Positions 22,923 through 32,455 of a DNA stretch of 64,000 bases are shown here, in pieces. Made by a program: the position numbers and the translations under genes. Position 1 is the stretch's first letter. Each line of letters begins with the position of its first letter. The stretch comes from Skeletonema tropicum (Eukaryota > Bacillariophyta > Thalassiosirophyceae > Thalassiosirales > Thalassiosiraceae): positions 4,030,001 to 4,094,000 of the forward strand of contig CM074128.1 in the NCBI GenBank assembly GCA_037178625.1, given 5' to 3'. The notes below the pieces were generated by a model, which had not been told where the DNA came from, did no database searches, and worked only from the letters and a program-made list of their open reading frames with translations.

Positions 22923-24237
22923 ATGAAGATTTGTGTCGTCGGAAGTGGCTATGTTGGGCTTGTGACAGGAACTTGTTTCTCCGAGATTGGTAACCATGTA
23001 ATCTGTGCTGATCTTGCAAAGGGCAAGATTGATAACCTCAACAAGGGTATTCTTCCAATCTATGAGCCCGGATTGGAAGAGATGGTCAAAGCGGAATGCA
23101 GAGAAGAAGCGTCTAACGTTTTCCGCGAATCCGGAAGAAGCAGTTAAGGGAGTAGATGTCATCTTTGTAGCCGTCGGAACGCCCTCGCGGAGTGATGGTG
23201 GAGCGCACTTGGGATATGTTGACGCTGTTGCACAGATGGTTGCAGAAAACATCACCAAAGAGGTAGTGCTTGTTCTCAAGAGTACGGTGCCAGTCAAGAC
23301 GAACAGTCGAATCCGTAATATTGTCAAAGACGCAAAATTCAAAGTACATGTGGTCTCAAATCCTGAATTTCTGAAAGAAGGAGAAGCTGTGGCTGATTTC
23401 ATGAGACCAGATCGCATCGTTGTGGGGGTAGTAGATGGAGATCAGTATGCACAGGACGTTATGCAACGCCTCTACCACCCGGTATCCCTGAACCATGAAA
23501 AGATTGTGTTGATGAACCCTGAATCAGCGGAACTGACCAAGTATGTTGCCAACACTATGCTTGCGATGCGCATTTCATTCATGAACGAGGTTAGTACTCT
23601 GTGTGAAAAAGTTGGGGCAGACGTTCACAGCGTCAGGTGGGGCGTTGGAAGTGACGCAAGAATTGGAACAAGATTCCTTTATGCAGGTCCTGGATACGGT
23701 GGATCTTGCTTCCCCAAAGATGTCTCTGCTCTGGTGCATACTGGGCGGGATAATGATGTTGAAATCGACTTAGCTGTGGCAACTGATAGAGTGAATCAAC
23801 GGCAGAAAGGCGTGCTGGTCCGTAAGCTCCGTAAGAAGCTCGGTGATCTCCGCGGAAAGAAGATATGTGTATGGGGCATTGCATTCAAACCCAAAACAGA
23901 TGACATACGAGAGTCTCCATCTTTGACGTTGATTGATGCAGTGCTTGCTGATGGAGGCATCATTGCAGCTCATGATCCTATCGCTGCCGACAATGCCAGA
24001 AACTTGTACAAAGGCAAAAGTAATTTATCTATCGTGGACGATGAGTATGAAGCGGCAAAAGATGCAGACGCTGTCGTTCTCGTCACTGAGTGGAGACCAT
24101 ACCAATCTCCTGACTTTGATAAGCTCAAAGAGGTAATGAAGCAGCACTTTATTGTTGATGGAAGAAACATTTGGAGCACTTATCACCTTAAGCAGTTGGG
24201 TTTCGATTACGAGGGAATTGGTGTGATAGGAAAGTAA
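22923..24237 (+). CDS. UDP-glucose 6-dehydrogenase, bacterial type, one apparent frame break
   Basis: Oxidises UDP-glucose to UDP-glucuronate for extracellular and wall polysaccharides. 437 residues after correction, intronless. NAD-binding start [20 protein letters not shown] at the very N-terminus; IPIYEP-like loop ([14 protein letters not shown]); [20 protein letters not shown]; substrate/central domain [20 protein letters not shown]; catalytic Cys in [13 protein letters not shown]-terminal domain [26 protein letters not shown] and the short length match prokaryotic UGDHs rather than the animal/plant form with SVNTP. At 23088-23090 the frame must lose one A: the zero frame stops about 50 bases downstream, while the corrected frame reads [20 protein letters not shown], as expected for the family. 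Confidence 0.9.
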
Positions 24238-24284
24238 TCGTGTCATACAATATTTTTCTAGTATTCAATTATGCATTATCATTT

Positions 24285-26177
24285 TCAGCAATGGCTTTCA
24301 TTTTCAGTTACGGTATCCTGCTTCTCGTCGTCATCGGGAAGAAGCGGAGGTGGAGGATCAGTAGCGACTGTGGTACCCGGCGATAAACCCTTGCTATCTG
24401 AAGGTGCAGCTGGAGATGCAAATGAATGTGCCATTCCCAACGCATTCATATTTCCAGGGGAAGCGATTCCCGAAGAGTCATGATTCATGCGGAATAATTC
24501 TTTCGCGGCGGCTGCTTTTGCATTTCTGCGAGCCCTTGCACTATTGGCTAATTTGTTCCACATGTAATCCATTTCTTCGTCATCAAAATCGAGAATGTCA
24601 TTAGCAAAGTCATCCGAGAAAGAGCTTCTACTTCCTCTTTGGTGGGGAGATCTCATAATTGTTGCAGCATACGAGCCAGGTATAGCCAAGTGACTTGGAA
24701 CTGCAGCAGGGCGTTCTTGTGGGGAGAAGTCCATATAAGGCATAGGAGAATCAGTGAGATACGGACCCAATGCTCTCTGATACGAAGAAGTAGAAAGAGG
24801 AGAGCCGTTAAACAATGGAGATGGGAGGAAGGATGAAGAGTTTGGAGACGACATGTATGCTCGACTACCCTCCAAGATGTCACCAGAATCAAGGCTCCCT
24901 GGAGAGGTCCCTTTGCTTGAATCAGTTGGCTCTTCCTTTTTCATCCGCTTCTTAACAGGGAGAGTAGGAGTAGGCGTGGAAGGATTCTGTTTTCGAGGAG
25001 AGGAAGGGGTTACAGCATCCTTCGCCACGGTAGTAGGTTCTGCTGGCGACACGTAGCTATGCGAATGAGGTAGACTTTCCCCGCCACTGCCACTTACTGT
25101 CTGCACAGGGTGGCTTGGCCAGGTAGCATGACTCCTTCTTGGAGCAGCAGAATGGCTTCTGTTTCCGTACATTCTCCTACGTAGCATCAACTCCTCGAGA
25201 GGGTGCATCTTTCCACTTGGCCTGCCATGATGACGTTGATCCTCGACAAACGTTTCGTGCGAGGTTGGCGTTCTTGGAGATTGTTGTGGGTAAGAAGGGC
25301 CAATGTGAACTGCATGATGAGGCATGTCTTGCTGATGCTGCCAATAATGAGGAGGTGGGGGGTGAGACATGTACATTCTACTATGATAGCCATGCGGTCC
25401 ATCATTTCTCATATGTGGTAATGGCATTTGTGCGGCCTGATTCTGTTGTTCCATCAAAAATTGTTGATGCTGTTGCTGATCTGAGCGCTGCTTCTTAATT
25501 GCCTTCAATTCGTCTTTGTAGATGCCAAGCTGTCTATCTGCCACACGTTTACAGTATCCCTTAGTCTCAGCATCTGCAGCAGCCCAGGCCTTTGAAATCA
25601 TTTTCGTGAGATCCAAGAATCCAACTAATCCATGAGTCTTGCGATGCTTGCGCTTCGACTTGTTGAGCTTGTTTTGAGCAATGCGAACTGCAGAGTCATA
25701 CCACTTTGGTGACAACTTCAGATGTGCAAACTGAGGCGGACGAGGCAAAATGTCATTATCATCCGATGGTTGGTTGAGAACCCTTTCTTCAGGTGAGCTG
25801 GGTTCTTCATTGCCTTCGCCACTCTCTTCGCTCTTCTTGTCTTCCAACTCCTTCAAGATTCTATCTCGCTCAAGCTGAAAGAAGATATTGTACTCTGTGT
25901 AGGGACGCGGAGGCTTCTTCTTTGTTTCGGTTGCTACTGCTGCTGCATCTGCATCTGCAGGAGAAATAGCTTGAGGAGGCGAGATCATTCTTTGCTTGTG
26001 ATAGTAATCATAACCGGGACCAACGGGAGTGCTATGATCCGATCTTGCGTAGGGATGGTGGTGATAAGCTCTCGGATGACCATACGCACTTCTTCCAGGA
26101 TGAGAGTAGTAAGGATCATATTCGTAGCGTTGTTGCTGTGGATGCGGGTGCATCTGTTGACCGCTTGGGCGAGGCAT
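24285..26177 (-). CDS. HMG-box-like DNA-binding protein with a split box, Gln/His-rich
   Basis: A single-exon 630-residue nuclear protein. ATG 26177 opens MPRPSGQQMHPHP. The first half of an HMG box is visible as RPYTEYNIFFQLERDRILKE. The second half follows only after roughly 90 residues: GFLDLTKMISKAWAAAD, then KGYCKRVADRQLGIYKDELK. The insert has an acidic part and a basic patch (KSKRKHRKTHG). The rest is low complexity: Gln/His/Pro-rich, then Ser/Pro-rich with likely phosphorylation sites, and no second domain. HMG-box transcription factors are numerous in diatoms; target genes are unknown. It shares a 318 bp divergent promoter with the carbonic-anhydrase-like gene and ends 47 bp from UGDH. 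Confidence 0.62.
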   Translation of the reverse strand: MPRPSGQQMHPHPQQQRYEYDPYYSHPGRSAYGHPRAYHHHPYARSDHSTPVGPGYDYYHKQRMISPPQAISPADADAAAVATETKKKPPRPYTEYNIFFQLERDRILKELEDKKSEESGEGNEEPSSPEERVLNQPSDDNDILPRPPQFAHLKLSPKWYDSAVRIAQNKLNKSKRKHRKTHGLVGFLDLTKMISKAWAAADAETKGYCKRVADRQLGIYKDELKAIKKQRSDQQQHQQFLMEQQNQAAQMPLPHMRNDGPHGYHSRMYMSHPPPPHYWQHQQDMPHHAVHIGPSYPQQSPRTPTSHETFVEDQRHHGRPSGKMHPLEELMLRRRMYGNRSHSAAPRRSHATWPSHPVQTVSGSGGESLPHSHSYVSPAEPTTVAKDAVTPSSPRKQNPSTPTPTLPVKKRMKKEEPTDSSKGTSPGSLDSGDILEGSRAYMSSPNSSSFLPSPLFNGSPLSTSSYQRALGPYLTDSPMPYMDFSPQERPAAVPSHLAIPGSYAATIMRSPHQRGSRSSFSDDFANDILDFDDEEMDYMWNKLANSARARRNAKAAAAKELFRMNHDSSGIASPGNMNALGMAHSFASPAAPSDSKGLSPGTTVATDPPPPLLPDDDEKQDTVTENESHC

Positions 26178-26495
26178 CGTTGATATGTAGTACAATTGTA
26201 ATATGTATAGTTGATATTGTGGGGCGATTGCCTTGGCCGAAGAGAATTGTGGTGTACCATTGTGCTGTTTACTGTCAAGTGCCGAATCTTGAGAGGTTGA
26301 ACGTAAAGATGGGCATGGGTGGACGATTCCTACGTAAGTAGAACTGAAATTTGATTTTTCTTCCCTCGACTAAAACTCGACTAAAATATTTTAGTCGAGG
26401 AAAATTTGTTTCTCGTTCCTTCTCATTGTTTTCTGTTCAGACTGATGTTAAATAGACGAACGTGTTCATAACTCACAACTTTAATCAATGCAGCT
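26178..26495. promoter_or_regulatory. Divergent promoter between HMG-box and carbonic-anhydrase-like genes
   Basis: 318 bp separating two start codons on opposite strands. It holds the perfect palindrome listed separately, about 100 bp upstream of the plus-strand gene. Bidirectional promoter use is inferred from arrangement. Confidence 0.5.
26364..26400. promoter_or_regulatory. 24-bp perfect palindrome with an overlapping 12-bp direct copy
   Basis: Bases 26376-26399 read the same on both strands: arm CTCGACTAAAAT followed by its exact complement. The left arm is preceded by another copy (CCTCGACTAAAA, 26364-26375), so the right arm can pair with either. Such a symmetric site in a 318 bp divergent promoter could bind a dimeric regulator, or form a cruciform. 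Confidence 0.6.
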
Positions 26496-28004
26496 ATGGC
26501 GGTGCATCGGCAGCTAGCAAGAATTTGTCTACTATCAGTGGTTGGTCTAGTAACGCCGCGGACATGGGAGGATTGCATAGACCCCGTCGCACTAGAAGAT
26601 GATGGAGCACCCAGAGATGATGTCAACATCATTATGCATGGTCACCCTACGTCACTCTTTGAGGAGGTAGATCCGTTTCGGATAACAAGTGAGCCTTCAT
26701 CGGCACCATCTGCAACACCATCATCGGAACCTAGCAACTCTCCAACGTCAAATCCTAGTTCATATCCATCAGCATCTCCGACCATAAGCTCGCCTCCAAG
26801 CACGTTGGAACCAACAAAACGCCCTACAATGCAACCTACCTTTTCAGTTGCAAGCGTTCCTAACAATCCTAAGCCAGGGTACTTTAATTACGACCCATCA
26901 AGTCCGTATGGACCTAAATACTGGGGAAATGTGGAAATAGATCAAGCCAAGCCAGGTTTCTTTCACGAAAATTTTGATGTTCACGGAGGATCACGTGTAT
27001 CGAACGATTGTAGCTCGGGTGATAGGCAAAGTCCTATTGATGTTTGCGTGAATACGAAACGTATTTGCAAAGAGACACATGAAATGCGAACGAAGCCGGG
27101 AGACTACAAAATGAGTGGCAATTTGATTGAGAAGCAAATCTTGCCGTCTATGCTGAGATTAGTTATGGAGCCTAGAACAGGTGAGGAGCCAGATCCTCCT
27201 CAGGTCGACTTTTCAAGCAACGGACGTGGAATTACAGATATGACTAATATCGACTTCAAGTTTCCTAGTGAACATTCTGTCTGTGGTCATAAGCTCGACG
27301 GTGAGATGCAGTATTACACATTCCACCCAGTAAGGAAGGACTTTGTTGCAGTTGCTTTCTTCTTGGATGCTACTGAAGGCAATCCAAGGAATAATCATTT
27401 GCAAGATGTCATTGATGCTTTTACAGTAGAATTTGTGAAGGACAAGAGGAAGTGTGAAGAGAAGAAGCAAGGTTTAGCCGGCAGCTTTGTAAATGGTGGA
27501 AGTGGCAGAGGCCTAGAAATGATAAATGAGACTATTGCCGAAGATATTGAGTTTCGAAAACTATTTGGACACGACTTGGAACAATGGAACTCAACAATAC
27601 AGAGTAATCGTCGCCTTGCTAGTGCTTGGCACCCATTTGATCCAGAAATCCAGAAATCTGTGCACTTCTGGGGTTACAGTGGATCTCTTACTGAGCCGCC
27701 TTGTACGAATGATTCAGTAGACTGGAAAGTGATGGACGTCCCTACTCCAATCTCACCGAAACAACTGCAACAGTTCAAGCACCTTCTTTTCAATCATGTT
27801 GACGGTAACTGCAAGAGGACAAGTGTCCACAACTCGAAAGCCAGTGTCGCTCGGCCAACCCAACCACCCCAAAGGTATTACCATTGTAGCCGAGATGAGT
27901 ATGTCAGTGATGAAGAACGGTTGGTTTGTGGCGATGCTGGGTGCGTGATACCTTTTGGAGCTGGCTTGAATCCTTATTATCCACCATTAGTGCACGTGCC
28001 ATAG
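26496..28004 (+). CDS. Secreted alpha-carbonic-anhydrase-like protein lacking the zinc ligands
   Basis: 502 residues with an N-terminal signal peptide (AVHRQLARICLLSVVGLV), a Ser/Pro/Thr linker of repeated PS(x)PS units common in diatom extracellular proteins, then an alpha-CA domain beginning around YGPKYWGNVE and GDRQSPIDVC. The fold-defining region FWGYSGSLTEPPCTN, containing the Thr gate, is kept. At the metal site, however, DMTNIDFKFPSEHSVCG aligns with the usual QFHFHWG...SEH block so that the first two His ligands become Asp and Lys, and DGEMQYYTFHP replaces the third His by Gln. It is therefore predicted not to hydrate CO2 and may instead bind ligands or act in the cell wall. An insert of about 60 residues precedes the C-terminal part; a Cys-rich tail follows. 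Confidence 0.8.
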   Translation: MAVHRQLARICLLSVVGLVTPRTWEDCIDPVALEDDGAPRDDVNIIMHGHPTSLFEEVDPFRITSEPSSAPSATPSSEPSNSPTSNPSSYPSASPTISSPPSTLEPTKRPTMQPTFSVASVPNNPKPGYFNYDPSSPYGPKYWGNVEIDQAKPGFFHENFDVHGGSRVSNDCSSGDRQSPIDVCVNTKRICKETHEMRTKPGDYKMSGNLIEKQILPSMLRLVMEPRTGEEPDPPQVDFSSNGRGITDMTNIDFKFPSEHSVCGHKLDGEMQYYTFHPVRKDFVAVAFFLDATEGNPRNNHLQDVIDAFTVEFVKDKRKCEEKKQGLAGSFVNGGSGRGLEMINETIAEDIEFRKLFGHDLEQWNSTIQSNRRLASAWHPFDPEIQKSVHFWGYSGSLTEPPCTNDSVDWKVMDVPTPISPKQLQQFKHLLFNHVDGNCKRTSVHNSKASVARPTQPPQRYYHCSRDEYVSDEERLVCGDAGCVIPFGAGLNPYYPPLVHVP

Positions 28005-28199
28005 TGTATCCCGTTGTGAAGAAAAAGGTGTATCAGTAATGTAAACTACCATGATAGATAGATGTTATTTCGAATGTGATCTTACCGGTCTTATTGGGGA
28101 CTCTTCTTGAACTTCGTCATTATATATAACAACAAAACAAGGTATTGATCCGCTCGTAGCAGGTTATCAAACCTCCTCCCAGGACATAGAGGACAAGAA

Positions 28200-28243
28200 T
28201 GCCTGAAGTAACATGATATGATGCCTGAAGTAACATGATATGA
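28200..28243. repeat. 22-bp tandem duplication
   Basis: Two adjacent copies of ATGCCTGAAGTAACATGATA-TG in the 292 bp between the convergent carbonic-anhydrase-like and SCI1-like genes. No function apparent. Confidence 0.7.
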
Positions 28244-28296
28244 GTTCATTATAATTTATTACTATTTCCCTTGAAGATACAATAAATCGCATCTAG

Positions 28297-29766
28297 CTAT
28301 GGTTGCCTTGGGGCAATCTTAATCTTCTCACCAGGTTTCAATGCTGAGAGACCCAACATTTCAAGCATCTTCTTTTGTTTATCTTCTTCCTTCTTGAGTA
28401 ACTCGGAGGTGCGTTCCTGCTTTGCTGCTTCTTTTCTTTCTCGGTATTTCTTCTCCCTTGCAAGTGCTGCCTCATAACTAATATCACCACCACCTTCTCC
28501 TCCATAAATTGCCTTGTCATCTAGCTCAGCCCCAGCTTCGTTCTCTCGATCTCTGGCGGCACCATGAATTTTGTCCGCTTGCTCCCTCCGTTTCTCAATC
28601 ATACGCTCCCGCCCATGATCCGCCTTTCCAGTTCCAAACATCTCTTCATTTCCTACTTTGATTCTCTCACGATGACGTTTGTCCGCACGACGTATTTCGT
28701 AATATGGGACTACTTTTTTGCCTCGTTCATCATCATCACTTTGATCTGCAGACTTTGGTCCAGGGGCGGCAGCTGCAGCTTTAGGTTTCACCTGCGTCCG
28801 TTGTTGCATCATTATTCCCCCTTTGTCGTTATTATTATCAGCATCATATTCAGTTTGCTTCTTAACCCCATCTCGAACAATCTTCAAGCTTTGCAATTCC
28901 ACCTTGTTAGTCTTGAAATTCCACTTATGCTGAGTTCGTTGGCACTGATCTAGTGCCTCCTGTGGTATCGTGTCATAGTAGTAAGCTGTCTCGAGATTCC
29001 CACTATTAAATTTCGATACAAATTCCTTGAATGCATCGTGTGATTCCTCTGATGTCAAATCTTCAAAGTATATGCCATAGTGACGGAATAGGTATAGACG
29101 AAGATGTGAATTGTGTGAAAAGTAATTTGTGTCTGTGTCAAGTAGCTCTTGTGGAGGTTTGGATATTATCTCTCCCAGAGATACCAATGATTTGGATGAT
29201 GTGTTGCCATGTTTTGAAGTTGCCTTTTGTCGGAATGAAACATCCTGATGCTTTCTTCGTTTGTGCTTGCTGCGCTCCTCCTCCTCATCATCACTATGAT
29301 GACGGTGCTTTGAAGATTTCTTCTTGGACGATTTTTCGTAACGATCATCCCTATCTCTACCGCTTCTTCGTTTGTGGTGGTGTTTCTTTCGATCTCGACG
29401 AGAGGATGAGCGATGACGCTTATGATCGCGTCTGTTACTTCCATCACTATCGTCACTACCATGATCTGAATTGTATTTATCACGATTCTTCTTCTTTTTA
29501 TTCCGCCTGCTGCTGCTGCTCTTATTGTGGCGGTCATCTTCTTCTGATGATGATGAATGATCTGACCTGGTGTGTCTTTCTCTTCGCCGTTTGCGTCGGC
29601 CCTTATTGTCCTCCCGTTCGACATAGGCACGAGCCTTATCGTATAAACGTCGTTCCTCTTCGGTCAATTTGTTACCACCACCATTATCACGACCTCGTTC
29701 TTCCTCGTCGTGGCGGCGGCTATCTTCTTTTGACGTATGACGCCGTCTTTTGCCGCGTCTGCCCAT
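28297..29766 (-). CDS. Basic Arg/Lys/Ser-rich nuclear protein, SCI1-like
   Basis: 489 residues, single exon, ATG 29766. The first ~180 residues are RS/KR/DR-rich, like splicing-associated proteins. The middle block YFSHNSHLRLYLFRHYGIYF ending in FVSKFNSGNLETAYY resembles the domain of plant style cell-cycle inhibitor 1 (SCI1)-type nuclear proteins. That match is from memory of the pattern and is moderate. A second conserved-looking part, HKWNFKTNKVELQSLKIV, follows, and the C-terminus is a charged helix (YEAALAREKKYRERKEAAK) ending in LGLSALKPGEKIKIAPRQP. A role in RNA processing or cell-cycle control is possible but not shown. Confidence 0.5.
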   Translation of the reverse strand: MGRRGKRRRHTSKEDSRRHDEEERGRDNGGGNKLTEEERRLYDKARAYVEREDNKGRRKRRRERHTRSDHSSSSEEDDRHNKSSSSRRNKKKKNRDKYNSDHGSDDSDGSNRRDHKRHRSSSRRDRKKHHHKRRSGRDRDDRYEKSSKKKSSKHRHHSDDEEEERSKHKRRKHQDVSFRQKATSKHGNTSSKSLVSLGEIISKPPQELLDTDTNYFSHNSHLRLYLFRHYGIYFEDLTSEESHDAFKEFVSKFNSGNLETAYYYDTIPQEALDQCQRTQHKWNFKTNKVELQSLKIVRDGVKKQTEYDADNNNDKGGIMMQQRTQVKPKAAAAAPGPKSADQSDDDERGKKVVPYYEIRRADKRHRERIKVGNEEMFGTGKADHGRERMIEKRREQADKIHGAARDRENEAGAELDDKAIYGGEGGGDISYEAALAREKKYRERKEAAKQERTSELLKKEEDKQKKMLEMLGLSALKPGEKIKIAPRQP

Positions 29767-30292
29767 GGTCACTGCACTTGATCTGAATAATATATCGCAG
29801 TAATTATCTAGAGAGATAACGAAAATACCTTAACGCAGTTGCGTTGACGTTCATTCTCTGAGTCTACTACGACGAGCCGTGTGTTGCTTGACGCCAAAGG
29901 GCCAATTGTCGTCGTCGCGTAGTTCGTCGTCGGGGTGCATCTACTTATATCGCGACAATCTCATTTTTTGATTTTTGAGATCTGGATTTTGACGGGCAGA
30001 TGTTTTCTCTTGCCCCAAGAACCCCCCAAGACAAGTAGTTTGGGTACCAGTGTTGGATTTGATATTCATTATTATCTTCTTTTCACCATATTCGGTGATA
30101 ATGGAAAGGCTCAAAAAGGGTTCCCCCATCATCCGCTCTCTCTTCACGCAAAAATGCATTCCACGTTTTGCCTCATCTCTATCTCAATAACCGGCAGCAT
30201 TCCAGTCAGCAGTCAACCTACTGTTGCATATTCCTCGTAAGTATAGTAAAAGAATCAAGAGCCAGTAGCCAGTAGTCAGCAGCCAAGAGACA
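29767..30292. promoter_or_regulatory. Divergent intergenic region SCI1-like / PIP kinase
   Basis: 526 bp between divergent start codons. No RNA gene, repeat or supported small gene seen. Confidence 0.4.
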
Positions 30293-32406
30293 ATGGTGCA
30301 CCTACCATCCCCCGATGGTATCGCATCAGCACTGTCACTAATACTGGCAACAGTGGCGTCACTACGTGCTGCATCCCGCTTCGAACAACGACTATGCAAC
30401 AATGGTTCGATCGGATTGATGGACGGTCCGCCGATATTGGGGCCGACGATTACAATTCATAATACATCTTTGACGTTGCAAAATGTTAATGGAACTAGCT
30501 TCAATGACGATAAGGAAGGAGAAGGACAGATGATTAATGTCTCACCTCTTTGGGAGCACACTGAAGCATTTCGTTATGCAGCTATTTTGGGATTAATGTT
30601 TGATGATTCATCTTTTTTGGATGATGATGATGCTACGAAGTCTCCAATATTTTCCAACATCATTCGGAGTGATGTTCGAGATGACAGCAGCAACGATGAA
30701 GACTCAACTTTTGCTGCTTCAGCTAGAAATGCAAGAGGTGGTGGAGGTGTTGCTGCAAAAATATATCCCCAGATAACCAAAAGAAAAGAAGAAGATGATC
30801 AACAGAGTAGAAATGAAAATCCTGTGATTGCCATATCCAACTGGTTCGTCAGAGAGCTATCTGCACCCTTTGCAGCAATACCTGCATGGCGCCGCCTACT
30901 TCGTTCACTACATGAGCGCAAGGAGGAACAAAACTCACACTTCAATCGATGGAAAACGTTGATAATAGAATGGCCTAGGTTTCTACTCACAGGGAAAAGT
31001 GACAACGATAGATTCTACGATTCGTCCAAATTAGACTTTGATGCGACAATATCTGGCGTGGTACGTATCCCATGTGTGGTAGATCATACTACGAAAAAGA
31101 AGAAGAAGGCACAATGTCTATTATCATCGAAATCTGTTCGTGTCAAGTCATTTGCTCCCCACACATTTCGTGATTTACGAAATAAATGTTTTGGAGTGTC
31201 AGAGAAGGAATATGCAAAATCAATATTAAATATTGTGGAGAATGGAGTAATGATGGATAGCGAGTTTGGTGAGCAGTTGTGCCACTCTGATGACGACGAC
31301 ACATCAGTTGCTGATTCCATTGAAACAATCATACATCGGCGGCGAAGACTTTTCAGGCGCTCATCACCCAAAACGCTACCTTACATATCATTCCAATCCA
31401 ATTCGAAAGGTGCGGCGAGGTCGGGAACATTCTTCTTCTTTACAAGCGATGGAGCATACATGGTAAAGACTGTAAAGAAGGAGGAAGCAAAAGCATTTGT
31501 GGAAATGCTTCCCAAATATCATAGATTCATGTCCAAAAGTGTGAATTCACGTAACTCATTGCTCACTAGATTTTGTGGCATGTATTCTGTTCAGCCTTTA
31601 TCGTCGGAAAAAATGACGAGCAATCATCTACGACTACTGTGAATGAGGAGAAGTGGGATGGAGGATTATTTTCATCGACAAGTGAACTATCCACTGATAT
31701 AGCTGACGATGAACGTGTCTATGTCGTCATGAACTCAGTGTTTCCACCTCAAGCTTCTTCATTCATTACTAGACGATTTGATCTGAAAGGGTCAACTGTT
31801 GGACGAGAGTGTTCAGTAGAAGAAATTCAAACGAAGGGAGCCAATGCAGTGCTAAAAGATTTGAACTTGAAACGTGAAGTGCAACTGGAGCTGACAGAAT
31901 CATCTGCGAGTGACACCCAACGAAAGAAGAAGCAACCAAGGTATGGAATTCACATTGGATCACGGAAGAAGGCAGCTCTACTGGCTCAGCTGGAGAGAGA
32001 TGTCACCTTGTTGCAGGAATGCGGAGTTTTAGATTATAGTCTTCTCGTTGGAGTTGCGGATACGACATTGCCAAGTAGGAAAAGCGGTGGAGGAGCGACT
32101 GATGCTACTCCTAGTGCCCTACTGCAGCATTTTTTCCGATGGATGGACGCACCAATGCCACATTACGGAGCTGGCGTAACAAAAGTTGATGGCGGCAACC
32201 TCTCATCCATTAGAGGGACACTGATGGGCAAAGATGTGATCTACTACATGGGTGTAATCGACTTTTTGCAACCTTGGACAATCAAGAAAAGACTCGAAAG
32301 AGATTTGAAGGGTTTGGTTGGGTATGATAAGACAGCCATCAGTTGTGTGGCGCCGTCTGATTATTCAACTCGGTTCCTTTCCTTCATCAATTCTCATGTC
32401 ACATAA
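30293..32406 (+). CDS. Phosphatidylinositol-phosphate kinase (PIP4K/PIP5K family), one apparent frame break
   Basis: Makes phosphatidylinositol bisphosphate at membranes. About 703-704 residues. The kinase core starts late: ARSGTFFFFTSDGAYMVKTV (glycine-rich loop and ATP-binding Lys), EMLPKYHRFM, LTRFCGMYSV in the first frame. After a short variable stretch the frame changes, and VYVVMNSVFPP, FDLKGSTVGRE, ECGVLDYSLLVGV (catalytic DYSLL) and YYMGVIDFLQPWTIKKRLER follow. The break lies between about 31590 and 31642, where the first frame ends. An A6 run at 31608-31613 is a likely spot; here one base seems missing (or two extra). The N-terminal 250 residues are Asp/Ser-rich and unassigned. The 3' end is 49 bp from the convergent gene. 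Confidence 0.8.
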
Positions 32407-32455
32407 CAAATATTATAACGCAGTTCATAGATGATAGGGATACGCATTAAGGTAT

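Noticed and set aside
31571..31620. Micro-intron in the PIP kinase (GTATTCTGTTCAG)
   Set aside because: 13 bp is far below any intron in the window, and the conserved GMYSV residues would be lost.
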